Below, in pieces: positions 48,309-56,943 of a stretch of 64,000 nucleotides of DNA. The notes under the pieces were generated by a model that saw only the letters and a list, made by a program, of their open reading frames with translations, was not told where the DNA came from and searched no databases. The DNA lies in contig NZ_JAIWNC010000004.1 of NCBI RefSeq assembly GCF_020216025.1, forward strand, positions 186,001-250,000, read 5' to 3'. The DNA is from Jidongwangia harbinensis. Its GTDB lineage: Bacteria; Actinomycetota; Actinomycetes; Mycobacteriales; Micromonosporaceae. The translations under genes were made by a program, and so were the position numbers. The first letter of the stretch is position 1, and each line of letters opens with the position of its first letter.

Positions 48309-48417
48309 CCTGGGGAACGCGGGTTCGCGGGCTGCGCCGTCCCGGGCGTGACCCGCGCCGACGCCATCCGGCGTCGGGCACCACCGGCGCTCCTCCACAG
48401 CGCCGGGAGTAAGGAAA

Positions 48418-48462
48418 CGGACGGGAGTCTCCGCCATCGGCGGCGGCTCCCGTCCGCGTTTT
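48418..48462 (+). terminator. Rho-independent terminator of the chaplin-like gene
   Basis: CGGACGGGAG (48418-48427) pairs with CTCCCGTCCG (48447-48456), with an inner GC hairpin. GCGTTTTCC follows the stem. Confidence 0.85.
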
Positions 48463-48500
48463 CCGGACCGCTGGTCGGGCGGTGCGCCGATGCGCTACCC

Positions 48501-48513
48501 TAACGATCGTTCA
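48501..48513 (-). promoter_or_regulatory. Operator 2: TGAACG-AT-CGTTA
   Basis: The plus strand reads TAACGATCGTTCA; its complement, TGAACGATCGTTA, equals operator 1 except for the central two bases. It lies 25-37 bp before the accD start, overlapping the expected promoter (CTACCCT just upstream). Confidence 0.8.
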
Positions 48514-48537
48514 GGCGCGACGACGCGGGGAGACGAC

Positions 48538-50067
48538 GTGACGGTGGACGGCGAGGCGCTGGCCGCGGTGCACAAGCGCGTGCTGGCCGGCGGGGCCGAG
48601 CGATACCACGCCGCCAACGCCGCGAAGGGCAAGCTGTTCGCCCGCGAGCGGATCGCTCTGCTGGCCGACGAGGGCTCGTTCGTCGAGGACGGGCTGTATG
48701 CGAACAACCTGGCCGACGGGCTGCCGGCGGACGGCGTGATCACCGGCAACGCCCGGATCGGCGGGCGGGACGTGTGCATCATGGCGAACGACTCCACGGT
48801 CAAGGCGGGTTCGTGGGGCGCCCGCACGGTCGAGAAGATCATCCGGATCATCGAGCGGGCGTATGCGAACGGCGTACCCATGATCTATCTGGTCGACTCC
48901 GCGGGCGCGCGCATCACCGACCAGGTCGACCTCTTCCCCGGCCGGCGGGGTGCCGGCAAGATCTTCCACACCCAGGTCCGGGCGTCCGGCTCGATCCCGC
49001 AGGTCTGCGCGCTGTTCGGGCCGAGCGCGGCGGGCGGGGCCTACATCCCGGCGTTCTGCGACGTGGTCGCCATGGTCGACGGCAACGCGAGCATGTATCT
49101 CGGCTCCGACCGCATGGTCGAGATGGTCACCGGCGAGAAGACCACGCTCGAGGCGATGGGCGGTGCCCGGGTGCACTGCGCGGAGTCCGGCGTCGGGCAC
49201 TTCCTCTGCAAGTCCGAACAGGACGCGCTGGACGTGGTCCGCGACTACCTGGCCTACCTGCCGGCCAACTGGCAGGGCGCACCGCCGGTGGCCGCGGCCG
49301 CCGAGCCGCCCGAGGTGGACCTCGCCGCGCTGGTCCCGGCGAGCGAGCGCCAGGCGTTCGACATGCGCCGCTATGTCAAGGGCATCCTCGACGTCGGCTC
49401 GTTCCTGGAGATCCAGGCGCTCTGGGCCAAGGAGCTGACCATCGGCTTCGGCCGGTTGAACGGCGAGGTGGTCGGCGTCGTCGGCAACAACTCGATGTTC
49501 AAGGGCGGCGTGCTGTTCGTCGACTCGGCGGACAAGGCGAGCCGGTTCGTGCAGCTCTGCGACGCCTTCAACGTGCCCTTGCTGTTCCTCTCCGACGTGC
49601 CCGGGTTCATGGTCGGCACGGCGGTGGAGAAGCAGGGCATCATCCGGCACGGCGCCAAGATGATCAGCGCGATCTCCGAGGCCACCGTGCCGAAGATCTG
49701 CGTGGTCGTCCGCAAGGCGTACGGCGCCGGGCTGTACGCGATGGCCGGTCCCGGCTTCGACCCGGACGCCACGCTCGCCCTGCCCACCGCGAAGATCGCG
49801 GTGATGGGCGCGGAGGCCGCGGTGAACGCGGTCTACGCCAACAAGATCGCCGCCATCGCGGACGAGGCCGAGCGGGCCGCGTTCGTCGAGGCCCGGCGCG
49901 CCGAGTACGAACGCGACATCGACCTCATGCGGCTGGCGTCCGAGCTGGTCATCGACGCGGTGGTGGAGCCGGCCGACCTGCGCGGCGAGCTGATCCGCCG
50001 GTACGCCGCCGCCAAGGGCAAGGACCGCACCTTCTCCCGGCGCCGGCACGGCGTCACCCCTGTCTAG
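48538..50067 (+). CDS. Acyl-CoA carboxylase carboxyltransferase (beta) subunit
   Basis: It transfers the carboxyl group from carboxybiotin to an acyl-CoA. I chose GTG 48538 (TVDGEALAAVHKRVLAGG) with GGGGAG 5 nt upstream, rather than ATG 48490, because the operator and promoter lie in between. It has 509 residues. Carboxyltransferase signatures are VDSAGARITDQVDLFPGRRG, IFHTQVRASGSIPQVCALFG, GPSAAGGAYIPAFCDVVAM, and in the second half LFLSDVPGFMVGTAVEKQGI with RKAYGAGLYAM. The G-R-R-G-A-G-K-I-F and G-F-M-V-G-T pattern resembles methylcrotonyl-CoA carboxylase beta subunits. Acyl-CoA dehydrogenase follows after 11 bp. Confidence 0.93.
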   Translation: MTVDGEALAAVHKRVLAGGAERYHAANAAKGKLFARERIALLADEGSFVEDGLYANNLADGLPADGVITGNARIGGRDVCIMANDSTVKAGSWGARTVEKIIRIIERAYANGVPMIYLVDSAGARITDQVDLFPGRRGAGKIFHTQVRASGSIPQVCALFGPSAAGGAYIPAFCDVVAMVDGNASMYLGSDRMVEMVTGEKTTLEAMGGARVHCAESGVGHFLCKSEQDALDVVRDYLAYLPANWQGAPPVAAAAEPPEVDLAALVPASERQAFDMRRYVKGILDVGSFLEIQALWAKELTIGFGRLNGEVVGVVGNNSMFKGGVLFVDSADKASRFVQLCDAFNVPLLFLSDVPGFMVGTAVEKQGIIRHGAKMISAISEATVPKICVVVRKAYGAGLYAMAGPGFDPDATLALPTAKIAVMGAEAAVNAVYANKIAAIADEAERAAFVEARRAEYERDIDLMRLASELVIDAVVEPADLRGELIRRYAAAKGKDRTFSRRRHGVTPV

Positions 50068-50078
50068 AAAGGACCGTC

Positions 50079-51236
50079 ATGGTCGACTTCCGGCTCAGCG
50101 AGGAGCAGGAGGCGCTGCGTACCAGCGTGCGGGACTTCGCCCGCGAACAGGTCGCGCCGGTCATCGCCGAGCACTACGAGCACAAGACCTTCCCGTACGA
50201 CCTGATCCGGCAGATGGGCAAGATGGGCCTGTTCGGCCTGCCCTTCGCCGAGGAGCACGGCGGCATGGGCGGCGACTACTTCGCGCTCTGCCTGGCCCTG
50301 GAGCAACTGGCCCGGGTGGACTCGAGCGTCGCCATCACGCTGGAGGCGGCCGTCTCGCTGGGTGCGATGCCGATCTACCGCTTCGGTACACCGGCCCAGA
50401 AGGCCGAGTGGCTGCCCCGGCTGACCAGCGGCGAGGCACTGGCGGCGTTCGGGCTCACCGAACCGGGCACCGGCTCGGACGCGGGCGGCATCACCACCCG
50501 TGCGGTCCTCGACGAATCGACCGGGGAGTGGGTGATCAACGGGTCCAAGGCGTTCATCACCAACTCCGGTACCGACCTCACCTGCCTGGTCACGGTCATG
50601 GCGGTGACCGGCCGCAACCCGGACGGCTCCAAGGAGTTGTCCACCATCATCGTGCCGTCCGGCACCCCCGGCTTCAGCGTGGCGCCCGGCTACTCCAAGG
50701 TGGGCTGGTGCGCGTCGGACACCCACGAGCTGGCGTTCGACGACGTCCGCGTCCCGGCCGACAACCTGCTCGGCGAGCGCGGCCGGGGCAACGCGCAGTT
50801 CCTCCGGATCCTGGACGAGGGCCGGATCGCCATCGCCGCGCTCGCCACCGGCCTGGCCCAGGGCTGCGTGGACGAATCGGTGAAGTACGCCCGGGAACGC
50901 ACCGCGTTCGGCCGGCCGATCGGCAACTACCAGGCCGTCCAGTTCATGATCGCGGACATGGAGGTGCGGGCGCACACCGCGCGGCTGGGTTACTACGACG
51001 CGGCCGCCCGGATGCTCGCCGGCGAGGACTTCAAGCGGTACGCCGCGGTCGCCAAACTGCACGCCAGCAACGCGGCGATGGACAACGCCCGGTACGCCAC
51101 CCAGGTGCACGGCGGCTACGGCTTCATGAACGAGTCCGCGGTCGGCCGCTTCTACCGGGACGCCAAGATCCTCGAGGTCGGGGAGGGCACTTCGGAGGTC
51201 CAGCGCATGCTGATCTCCCGCGGCCTGGGTCTGTAG
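50079..51236 (+). CDS. Acyl-CoA dehydrogenase
   Basis: An FAD-dependent alpha,beta-dehydrogenase of acyl-CoA esters, 385 residues. ATG 50079 is preceded by AAAGGA. Signatures are LAAFGLTEPGTGSDAGGITT (flavin contact), VKYARERTAFGRPIGNYQAV, and QVHGGYGFMNESAVGRFYRD followed by ILEVGEGTSEVQRMLISR with the catalytic Glu in EGTSE. With the carboxylase and HMG-CoA lyase genes the likely substrate is isovaleryl-CoA or another short branched acyl-CoA; that is inference from context. Confidence 0.93.
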   Translation: MVDFRLSEEQEALRTSVRDFAREQVAPVIAEHYEHKTFPYDLIRQMGKMGLFGLPFAEEHGGMGGDYFALCLALEQLARVDSSVAITLEAAVSLGAMPIYRFGTPAQKAEWLPRLTSGEALAAFGLTEPGTGSDAGGITTRAVLDESTGEWVINGSKAFITNSGTDLTCLVTVMAVTGRNPDGSKELSTIIVPSGTPGFSVAPGYSKVGWCASDTHELAFDDVRVPADNLLGERGRGNAQFLRILDEGRIAIAALATGLAQGCVDESVKYARERTAFGRPIGNYQAVQFMIADMEVRAHTARLGYYDAAARMLAGEDFKRYAAVAKLHASNAAMDNARYATQVHGGYGFMNESAVGRFYRDAKILEVGEGTSEVQRMLISRGLGL

Positions 51237-51317
51237 CTTTCGGCACGCTCCGTCCGATGCCCGACAGTCGGGTCTCTGAGCTGGGCGTTCGTCGGCCTGG
51301 TTGCTTAGCTTCATGCA

Positions 51318-53762
51318 ATGACGTCTGATCACCGGGCGGACCGCAGCGGTCCGGGATTCGACGCCGTGCTGCGCCACCACCGGTTGCGCGCCAACCTCAC
51401 CCAGGACGAACTCGCCGCGCTCGCGCACGTCGGCGTCCGGACGGTCCGCGATCTGGAACGCGGCCGGGTCGCCCGGCCGCAACGCACCACCGCCGGGCTG
51501 CTCGCCGACGCGCTCGCCCTCACCGGGGCGGACCGGAACGCGTTCCTCGCCGCGGCCCGCGGGCAGCCGTCCACTCCGGCCCGGCCGGCTGCCGCGGCGA
51601 CGACGCCCCCGCGGTACCTGCCGCTGCCGCCGGCCACCGACCTGATCGGCCGCGACGCCGACGCCGACGAACTGGTCGCGCTGCTCACCACGCCGCTGCC
51701 GGCCGGCCCGCGCGGCGTGACGCTGGTGGGTCTGGCCGGCGTCGGAAAGACCGCCCTGGCCCTGGTGCTCAGCCACCGCATCGCGGCGGCCCATCCCGGC
51801 GGCGTGGCCGGCATCGTGGTCACCGAGGGTTTCACGGCGGGGGAGATCCTCGGTACGGTCGCCGCGGTGTTCGGCCTGGGGCGCGCCGACGACCTGCCGT
51901 CACGGTTCGCCGGCACCTCGGGGATGCTGCTGGTCGACGCGGTCGAGCGGTCCCCGGAGGCGGTGGCCGAGGTGCTGTCCCGGCTGCTGGAGCGCATTCC
52001 TACGCTGCGGTTCCTGGCCACCGGCCGGCATCCGGTCGGCCTGCCGGCGGAACGGGTCTGGCCGCTGGCGCCGCTGGTGGTTCCACCGGCGGACGCGCCC
52101 ACCCGGCCGGCCGACGTGGTCCGGTACCCCGCGGTGGAGCTGTTCCTGGACCGCCTCGCCCGGGTCCGCCGCACGCCGCCCGAGCCCGAGGAACTGACCG
52201 CCTCGGCCACCCTGGTGCGCCGGCTCGGCGGGATGCCGCTCGCCATCGAACTGGCCGCCGCCCGGGGCCGGGTGCTCACCGTCCCGGAGATCCTCGACCG
52301 GTACGGCAACCGGGTCCTGGATCTCACCGGCCGGCCCGGCGACGCGATGGTCTCGCTCCGGGACGCGGTGGCCGCCAGCTACCGCCTGCTCTCCCCGCCC
52401 GAGCAGTACGGCCTGCGCCGGCTCGCCATGTTCCGGTTCCGCTGGTCGCTGGCGCTGGCCGAGCAGATGATCGGCGACGACGCCGACGTGGTGCTTCTGC
52501 TGGACCGGCTGCTCGAACTGGGCCTGCTCAACGTGCGGGGAAACCGGGCGTTCCGGTTCCGCCTGCTCGACGTGGTCCGCGACTACGCCACCGAACGCGC
52601 CGCCGCCGAGGGGGAACTCACCGCCGGGCGGCGCCGGCACGCCCTGGTGCTGGCGGACCTGGCCGAGCAGATCGCCCCGGACCTGGCCGGCGCGAACCTC
52701 GCGGAGGCGGCGGCCCGGCTGGACGTGGTGGCGGGTGACCTGGGCGCGGCCCTGACCTTCGCGGCCACCGAGGACCCGCACACCGCGCTGCGCGTCGCGA
52801 CCGCGTTGCCCCGCTGGTGGCGGTTCCGCGGGCGGGACGTCACCGGGCGGCAGTGGCTGCGGCGGTTGCTGGACGATCCGCGTACCGCCGACGCCGATCC
52901 GTTGCGGCGGGCCTGGGCCAAGGTGGGCCTGGCCCAGCTGGCCCGGGAGCACGGCGCCGGTGCGGAGGAGATCGCCTCGGTGACCACCGCGCTGTCCGAC
53001 TTCCGCCGACTGGGCACCGTGGACGGACAGCTCACCGCGCACACGCAACTGGCCGGGTTGTGGATGAGCACCGGCCGGTACGACGAGGCCCGCCGCCACG
53101 GCGAGGCGGCGCTGGCACTGGCCCGCGACAGCGGCCGGGTCCGGGACATGGCGGTGGCCGAGAACAACCTGACCTGGCACGAGATCCGGGAGGGCAATCT
53201 GGCCGCCGCGCGCAGCCGGCTCGCCGCGGTGGACCGGCACGCCGCGCGCAGCGGGGAACACCGGTTGCGGGCACTGGCGGTGGCGAACCTGGCCGACGTG
53301 GAGCGGCTGGACGGTCATCCGGAGAAGGCGATCCTGCTGGGCCGCCGGGCGATCGCCGAACTGGAAGGTCTCGGTGATCCGAACCACCGGCGCCGGGTGC
53401 TGGCCATCGTGGGTCTCGCGCTGGCCGAGACGGGCCGGGTGGCGGAGGCGGCCGAGGTGCTCGACGAGCTGCGGCCCTCCTCGGAAGCGGACGTTCCGCC
53501 GGACGGACCGGCCGCGATGGTGGCGGGTGCGGTGGCGCTCCGGCGCGGGGAGCCGAAGCAGGCCGCCGAGAGCTTCGCCCGGGCCGCCGAGGCGTACGCG
53601 GGCGGCCTCGATCCCCGCGACGTGGTCGCGGCGCTGGTCGGACTGGTGATCAGTGCGCCGGACCGGGACGTCCGGCAGGACGCGCTGCGGCGCCTGGACG
53701 AGTTCTGCGAGGCGGGCGGAATCGTGCTGCTGCCGCGGGAGCGGGCGCTGCTCGGCCGGTAG
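51318..53762 (+). CDS. XRE-type STAND (NB-ARC + TPR) regulator
   Basis: 814 residues. The N-terminal XRE HTH is LRHHRLRANLTQDELAALAH then VGVRTVRDLERGR (about 18-53). An NB-ARC NTPase follows, with Walker A GLAGVGKTALALVL (about 137), LLVDAVERS and GGMPLAIELAAARGRVLTV (the GxP motif). Winged-helix-like EQYGLRRLAMFRFRWSLALA comes next, then about 300 residues of TPR-like helical repeats (for example YDEARRHGEAALALARDSGR). Such proteins are large regulators of secondary metabolism or signal-responsive switches in actinomycetes. It is not co-oriented into an obvious operon. Confidence 0.9.
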   Translation: MTSDHRADRSGPGFDAVLRHHRLRANLTQDELAALAHVGVRTVRDLERGRVARPQRTTAGLLADALALTGADRNAFLAAARGQPSTPARPAAAATTPPRYLPLPPATDLIGRDADADELVALLTTPLPAGPRGVTLVGLAGVGKTALALVLSHRIAAAHPGGVAGIVVTEGFTAGEILGTVAAVFGLGRADDLPSRFAGTSGMLLVDAVERSPEAVAEVLSRLLERIPTLRFLATGRHPVGLPAERVWPLAPLVVPPADAPTRPADVVRYPAVELFLDRLARVRRTPPEPEELTASATLVRRLGGMPLAIELAAARGRVLTVPEILDRYGNRVLDLTGRPGDAMVSLRDAVAASYRLLSPPEQYGLRRLAMFRFRWSLALAEQMIGDDADVVLLLDRLLELGLLNVRGNRAFRFRLLDVVRDYATERAAAEGELTAGRRRHALVLADLAEQIAPDLAGANLAEAAARLDVVAGDLGAALTFAATEDPHTALRVATALPRWWRFRGRDVTGRQWLRRLLDDPRTADADPLRRAWAKVGLAQLAREHGAGAEEIASVTTALSDFRRLGTVDGQLTAHTQLAGLWMSTGRYDEARRHGEAALALARDSGRVRDMAVAENNLTWHEIREGNLAAARSRLAAVDRHAARSGEHRLRALAVANLADVERLDGHPEKAILLGRRAIAELEGLGDPNHRRRVLAIVGLALAETGRVAEAAEVLDELRPSSEADVPPDGPAAMVAGAVALRRGEPKQAAESFARAAEAYAGGLDPRDVVAALVGLVISAPDRDVRQDALRRLDEFCEAGGIVLLPRERALLGR

Positions 53763-53990
53763 TGGCGTGGACGACCGGCGTGCGTGCCCCCCACGCGCCG
53801 GTCGCCGCAACGCCCCACCGGTGTTACACGGCGAGAACGATGGCTCCCCCGTAACCGTGCACATCGCCTCGGTCGCGCCGCGTCCCCCTGCGTGATCACT
53901 TTAGCGACGTGGGATGGGTGGTTTAGGGGGGTACGAGTGCTTTCGGGCTAAGCGATCCGGGTGTTTCTGCCGGTACTTCTGCCGGTTCTG

Positions 53991-54482
53991 TTACGCCGCG
54001 TTTTCTGACTCATCCGTACCGCTGCCGGCGGTGGCGCACGGGTTGACCGCGTCGCGGATCAGCCGCAGCGACTCCAGCATGTCGGCGAGCTGCGCGGGGG
54101 TGAGCTGGCCGACGAACCACTGCTGCACAAGCTCGAGGTGTCCGGGCAGCACCTCGTCCAGCCGGGTCAGGCCGGCCTCGGTGATCACCGCGTACGAGCT
54201 GCGCCGGTCGCTCGGGCACGCCTCGCGCCGGACCAGGCCGTTGCGGTCCATGCGGTCGACGACCCGGGTCACTCCGCTGGTGGACAGCGTGGTCTGGCCG
54301 GCCAGGTCGGTCATCCGGAGCCGGCGCCCCGGCGAGCGGGCCAGCCGCATCAGCACCTCGAACTCGACGGCGGAGAGGCGGTGCTCGTCGAACTGGGCGT
54401 TGAAGCGTTGCTGCAGCCCGGTGAACGCCTCGGCGAAGAGGCCGGCGGCGGTGAAGCGCGGGTCGTTCAGGTCGGTACGCAC
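53991..54482 (-). CDS. MarR-family transcriptional regulator
   Basis: 163 residues from GTG 54480-54482. The winged HTH is LSAVEFEVLMRLARSPGRRL, MTDLAGQTTLSTSGVTRVVD and RMDRNGLVRREACPSDRRSS, matching the family signature. An Ala/Ser-rich C-terminus follows. The divergent yceI gene starts 101 bp away. The shared interval holds a near-consensus promoter whose -35 box lies in the small palindrome CTTGACAAG, a plausible MarR site. I infer that it represses yceI and possibly itself. Confidence 0.9.
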   Translation of the reverse strand: MRTDLNDPRFTAAGLFAEAFTGLQQRFNAQFDEHRLSAVEFEVLMRLARSPGRRLRMTDLAGQTTLSTSGVTRVVDRMDRNGLVRREACPSDRRSSYAVITEAGLTRLDEVLPGHLELVQQWFVGQLTPAQLADMLESLRLIRDAVNPCATAGSGTDESENAA

Positions 54483-54504
54483 TCCACCATGGTAGCAGCG
54501 GTCA

Positions 54505-54536
54505 CTTGACAAGCGGAATATTGCGCTGCGTATAAT
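54505..54536 (+). promoter_or_regulatory. yceI promoter with embedded palindrome
   Basis: TTGACA (54506-54511), a 19-bp spacer, TATAAT (54531-54536): both hexamers are perfect housekeeping-sigma consensus, rare in this GC-rich genome. CTTGACAAG (54505-54513) overlaps the -35 box. Confidence 0.85.
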
Positions 54537-54583
54537 TGCTACGTCAGACAACATTCCAGCACCGCTTCTTGAGAGGAACCGTC

Positions 54584-55162
54584 ATGACCGACTCCATCGC
54601 CGCCACCCGCGAGTACCAGGGCCTGCAGATCCCCGCCGCCGGCACCTACCTGCTCGACGCCGCGCACAAGCGCGTCGGGTTCGTGGTGAAGCATCTGATG
54701 GTGTCCAAGGTCCGCGGACAGTTCGCCGAGGCCGAAGCCACGATCACCGTGGGCGAGGATCCGCTGCAGTCCTCCGTCACCGCCACCATCCAGACCGCGA
54801 GCGTGCACACCGGCCAGGCCGACCGCGACACCCACCTGCGCAGCGGTGACTTCTTCGAGGCCGAGAAGTACCCGACCATGGAGTTCCGCAGCACCGGCGT
54901 CACCTCGTTCGAGGGCAACGAGCTCGTCCTCGCCGGCGAGCTGACCATCAAGGACGTCACCCGTCCGGTCGAGCTGCTGGTCGAATTCGAGGGCGCCGGC
55001 CGCAGTCCGTACGGCTTCGACCTCTTCGGCTTCAGCGCCACCACCGAGATCGACCGCGAGGACTGGGGCCTCACCTGGAACCAGGCGCTGGAGACCGGTG
55101 GCGTCATGGTCAGCAAGAAGGTCAAGATCGAGATCGAGGGCGAGGCCATCCGTCAGGCCTGA
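54584..55162 (+). CDS. YceI-family lipid-binding-fold protein
   Basis: 192 residues, lipocalin-like beta-barrel. The start ATG 54584 is preceded by GAGAGGAACC. Family motifs are AGTYLLDAAHKRVGFVVKHL, MVSKVRGQFAEAEATITVGE, ASVHTGQADRDTHLRSGDFF and YPTMEFRSTGV. There is no signal peptide, so it is probably cytosolic, unlike E. coli YceI. Relatives bind isoprenoid or amphiphilic molecules. It is transcribed from a strong divergent promoter shared with a MarR regulator. Confidence 0.93.
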   Translation: MTDSIAATREYQGLQIPAAGTYLLDAAHKRVGFVVKHLMVSKVRGQFAEAEATITVGEDPLQSSVTATIQTASVHTGQADRDTHLRSGDFFEAEKYPTMEFRSTGVTSFEGNELVLAGELTIKDVTRPVELLVEFEGAGRSPYGFDLFGFSATTEIDREDWGLTWNQALETGGVMVSKKVKIEIEGEAIRQA

Positions 55163-55181
55163 TCATCATCGATTTAGCAGT

Positions 55182-55210
55182 AAGGCCCCGTCCGGTCCGG
55201 ACGGGGCCTT
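55182..55210 (+). terminator. Rho-independent terminator of yceI
   Basis: AAGGCCCCGTCC / GGACGGGGCCTT is a perfect 12-bp stem with a 5-nt loop; TTT ends the stem. Confidence 0.9.
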
Positions 55211-55326
55211 TGCCGGGTCCGCCGGACCGGTAGCGCGGTGCCCCCAAGGATGGCAAGGTGGACCGAGCGCGTGCGCCCGGTCACGGAGCGGTGATCGTTG
55301 CGCGGCCGTATCCGCCGGGAGGATTG

Positions 55327-56805
55327 ATGGGCAAGGACCTCGCCGAGGTCGTGTTCTCCGCGCAGGACCGCACGTTCTACCGGCAGAAGGTACGCCGCTG
55401 CCTCGACGTGCTCGCCCTGATGCTCGACGACGCCACGTTCGACACGGAAAGCCGGATGACCGGGCTGGAGATCGAGCTCAACCTGATGGACGCGGACGCC
55501 GAGCCCGCCATGCGGAACGCCGAGATCCTGGCCAACCTCGCCGACCCCACCTTCCAGACCGAACTCGGGCAGTTCAACCTCGAACTCAACGCCCGGCCGC
55601 GGCTCATCGCCGGTGCCGGATTCGCCGACTACGAGTACGACATCCTGGCCAGCCTGGCGCGGGCCGAGGACCGGGCCGGCAAGTCGGACAGCACCATCGT
55701 GCTGATCGGCAGCCTGCCGACGCTCACCCGCGAGCACCTGGTCCTGGCCAACCTGTCCGCCAACGAGCGGTACCGGGCGCTCAACGACCAGCTCGTCGGC
55801 GCCCGCGGCGAACAATTCCAGGTGGACATCCGCGGCGTCGAACGGTTGCAGACCGCGAACGACTCGATCGCCCCCGAGGCCGCGTGCACCAGCGTGCAGT
55901 TCCACATGCAGGTGCCGCCGGACCGGTTCGCCGCGCACTGGAACGCCTCCCAGGCCGTGGCCGGGATCCAGGTCGCGCTCGGGGCGAACTCGCCGTACCT
56001 GCTCGGCCGCCGGCTCTGGGCGGAGACCCGGATCGCGCTCTTCGAACAGGCCACGGACACCCGTCCGGACGAGCTCAAGACCCAGGGGGTACGCCCGCGC
56101 GTCTGGTTCGGCGAACGGTGGATCACCTCGGTGTTCGACCTGTTCGAGGAGAACGTCCGCTATTTTCCGCCGCTGCTCCCGGTCCTCGACGACGAAGATC
56201 CGATCGCCGTGCTGCACGCCGGCGGGGTACCGCGCCTCGGCGAGTTACGCCTGCACAACGGCACCGTATACCGCTGGAACCGGCCGGTGTACGACGTCAT
56301 GAACGGCCGTCCGCACCTGCGCGTGGAGAACCGCGTACTGCCGGCCGGGCCCACCGTCGCCGACATGCTGGCGAACGCCGCGTTCTACTTCGGGCTGGTC
56401 CGGCAGCTCGCCGAGGAGGACCGCCCGATCTGGTCCCAGTTGCCGTTCGCCGCGGCGGAGGACAACTTCCACGCCTGCGCGCGGCAGGGCATCGAGGCGA
56501 TCGTGTACTGGCCCCAGACCGGCGAGGTGCCGGTCACCGACCTGGTGCGGGACATCCTGCTCGCGAAGGCCCATGCCGGCCTGGCGAAGTTCGGCGTCGA
56601 CGCCGCGCAGCGGGACCGGCTGCTGGGAATCATCGAGGAGCGTTGCCGGCTCCGCCGCAACGGCGCGACCTGGCAGACCGAGATGGTCGGGGCGGCCGAG
56701 CACGGGCGCGGGCGGGACCGGGGCGGCGCCCTGCACGACATGTTGCTGCGCTACAGCGAACTCCAGCGTAGCAACGCCCCGGTGCACTCCTGGCCGGTCG
56801 GCTGA
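55327..56805 (+). CDS. Glutamate-cysteine-ligase family (GCS2-like) protein
   Basis: 492 residues. ATG 55327 has GGGAGG 5 nt upstream. The conserved active-site strand is MTGLEIELNLMDADAEPAMR (Glu-rich metal/ATP region), then LGQFNLELNARPRLIAGAGF, AACTSVQFHMQVPPDRFAAH and FAAAEDNFHACARQGIEAIV. This is the actinobacterial group annotated as glutamate-cysteine ligases of ~490 residues. Whether it makes gamma-glutamylcysteine (mycothiol organisms do not need glutathione) or ligates another amine to glutamate is open. Isolated between the yceI terminator and a converging gene. Confidence 0.8.
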   Translation: MGKDLAEVVFSAQDRTFYRQKVRRCLDVLALMLDDATFDTESRMTGLEIELNLMDADAEPAMRNAEILANLADPTFQTELGQFNLELNARPRLIAGAGFADYEYDILASLARAEDRAGKSDSTIVLIGSLPTLTREHLVLANLSANERYRALNDQLVGARGEQFQVDIRGVERLQTANDSIAPEAACTSVQFHMQVPPDRFAAHWNASQAVAGIQVALGANSPYLLGRRLWAETRIALFEQATDTRPDELKTQGVRPRVWFGERWITSVFDLFEENVRYFPPLLPVLDDEDPIAVLHAGGVPRLGELRLHNGTVYRWNRPVYDVMNGRPHLRVENRVLPAGPTVADMLANAAFYFGLVRQLAEEDRPIWSQLPFAAAEDNFHACARQGIEAIVYWPQTGEVPVTDLVRDILLAKAHAGLAKFGVDAAQRDRLLGIIEERCRLRRNGATWQTEMVGAAEHGRGRDRGGALHDMLLRYSELQRSNAPVHSWPVG

Positions 56806-56943
56806 CCCTCGCTTGTGGAGATCTGTGGTCAGCTCCGCGCCAGAGGTGCACACACCAGCGGTCGCCTCGTGACGCGTGGGGAGTTTCGGTGCGCTCCGAG
56901 CCGGATTTCCCCACGTGTGCCGGGCGTCGCCGCCTGGTGATGA

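Noticed and set aside
48490-48537. ATG 48490 as the accD start
   Set aside because: The palindromic operator and promoter would be coding; GTG 48538 has an ideal ribosome site.
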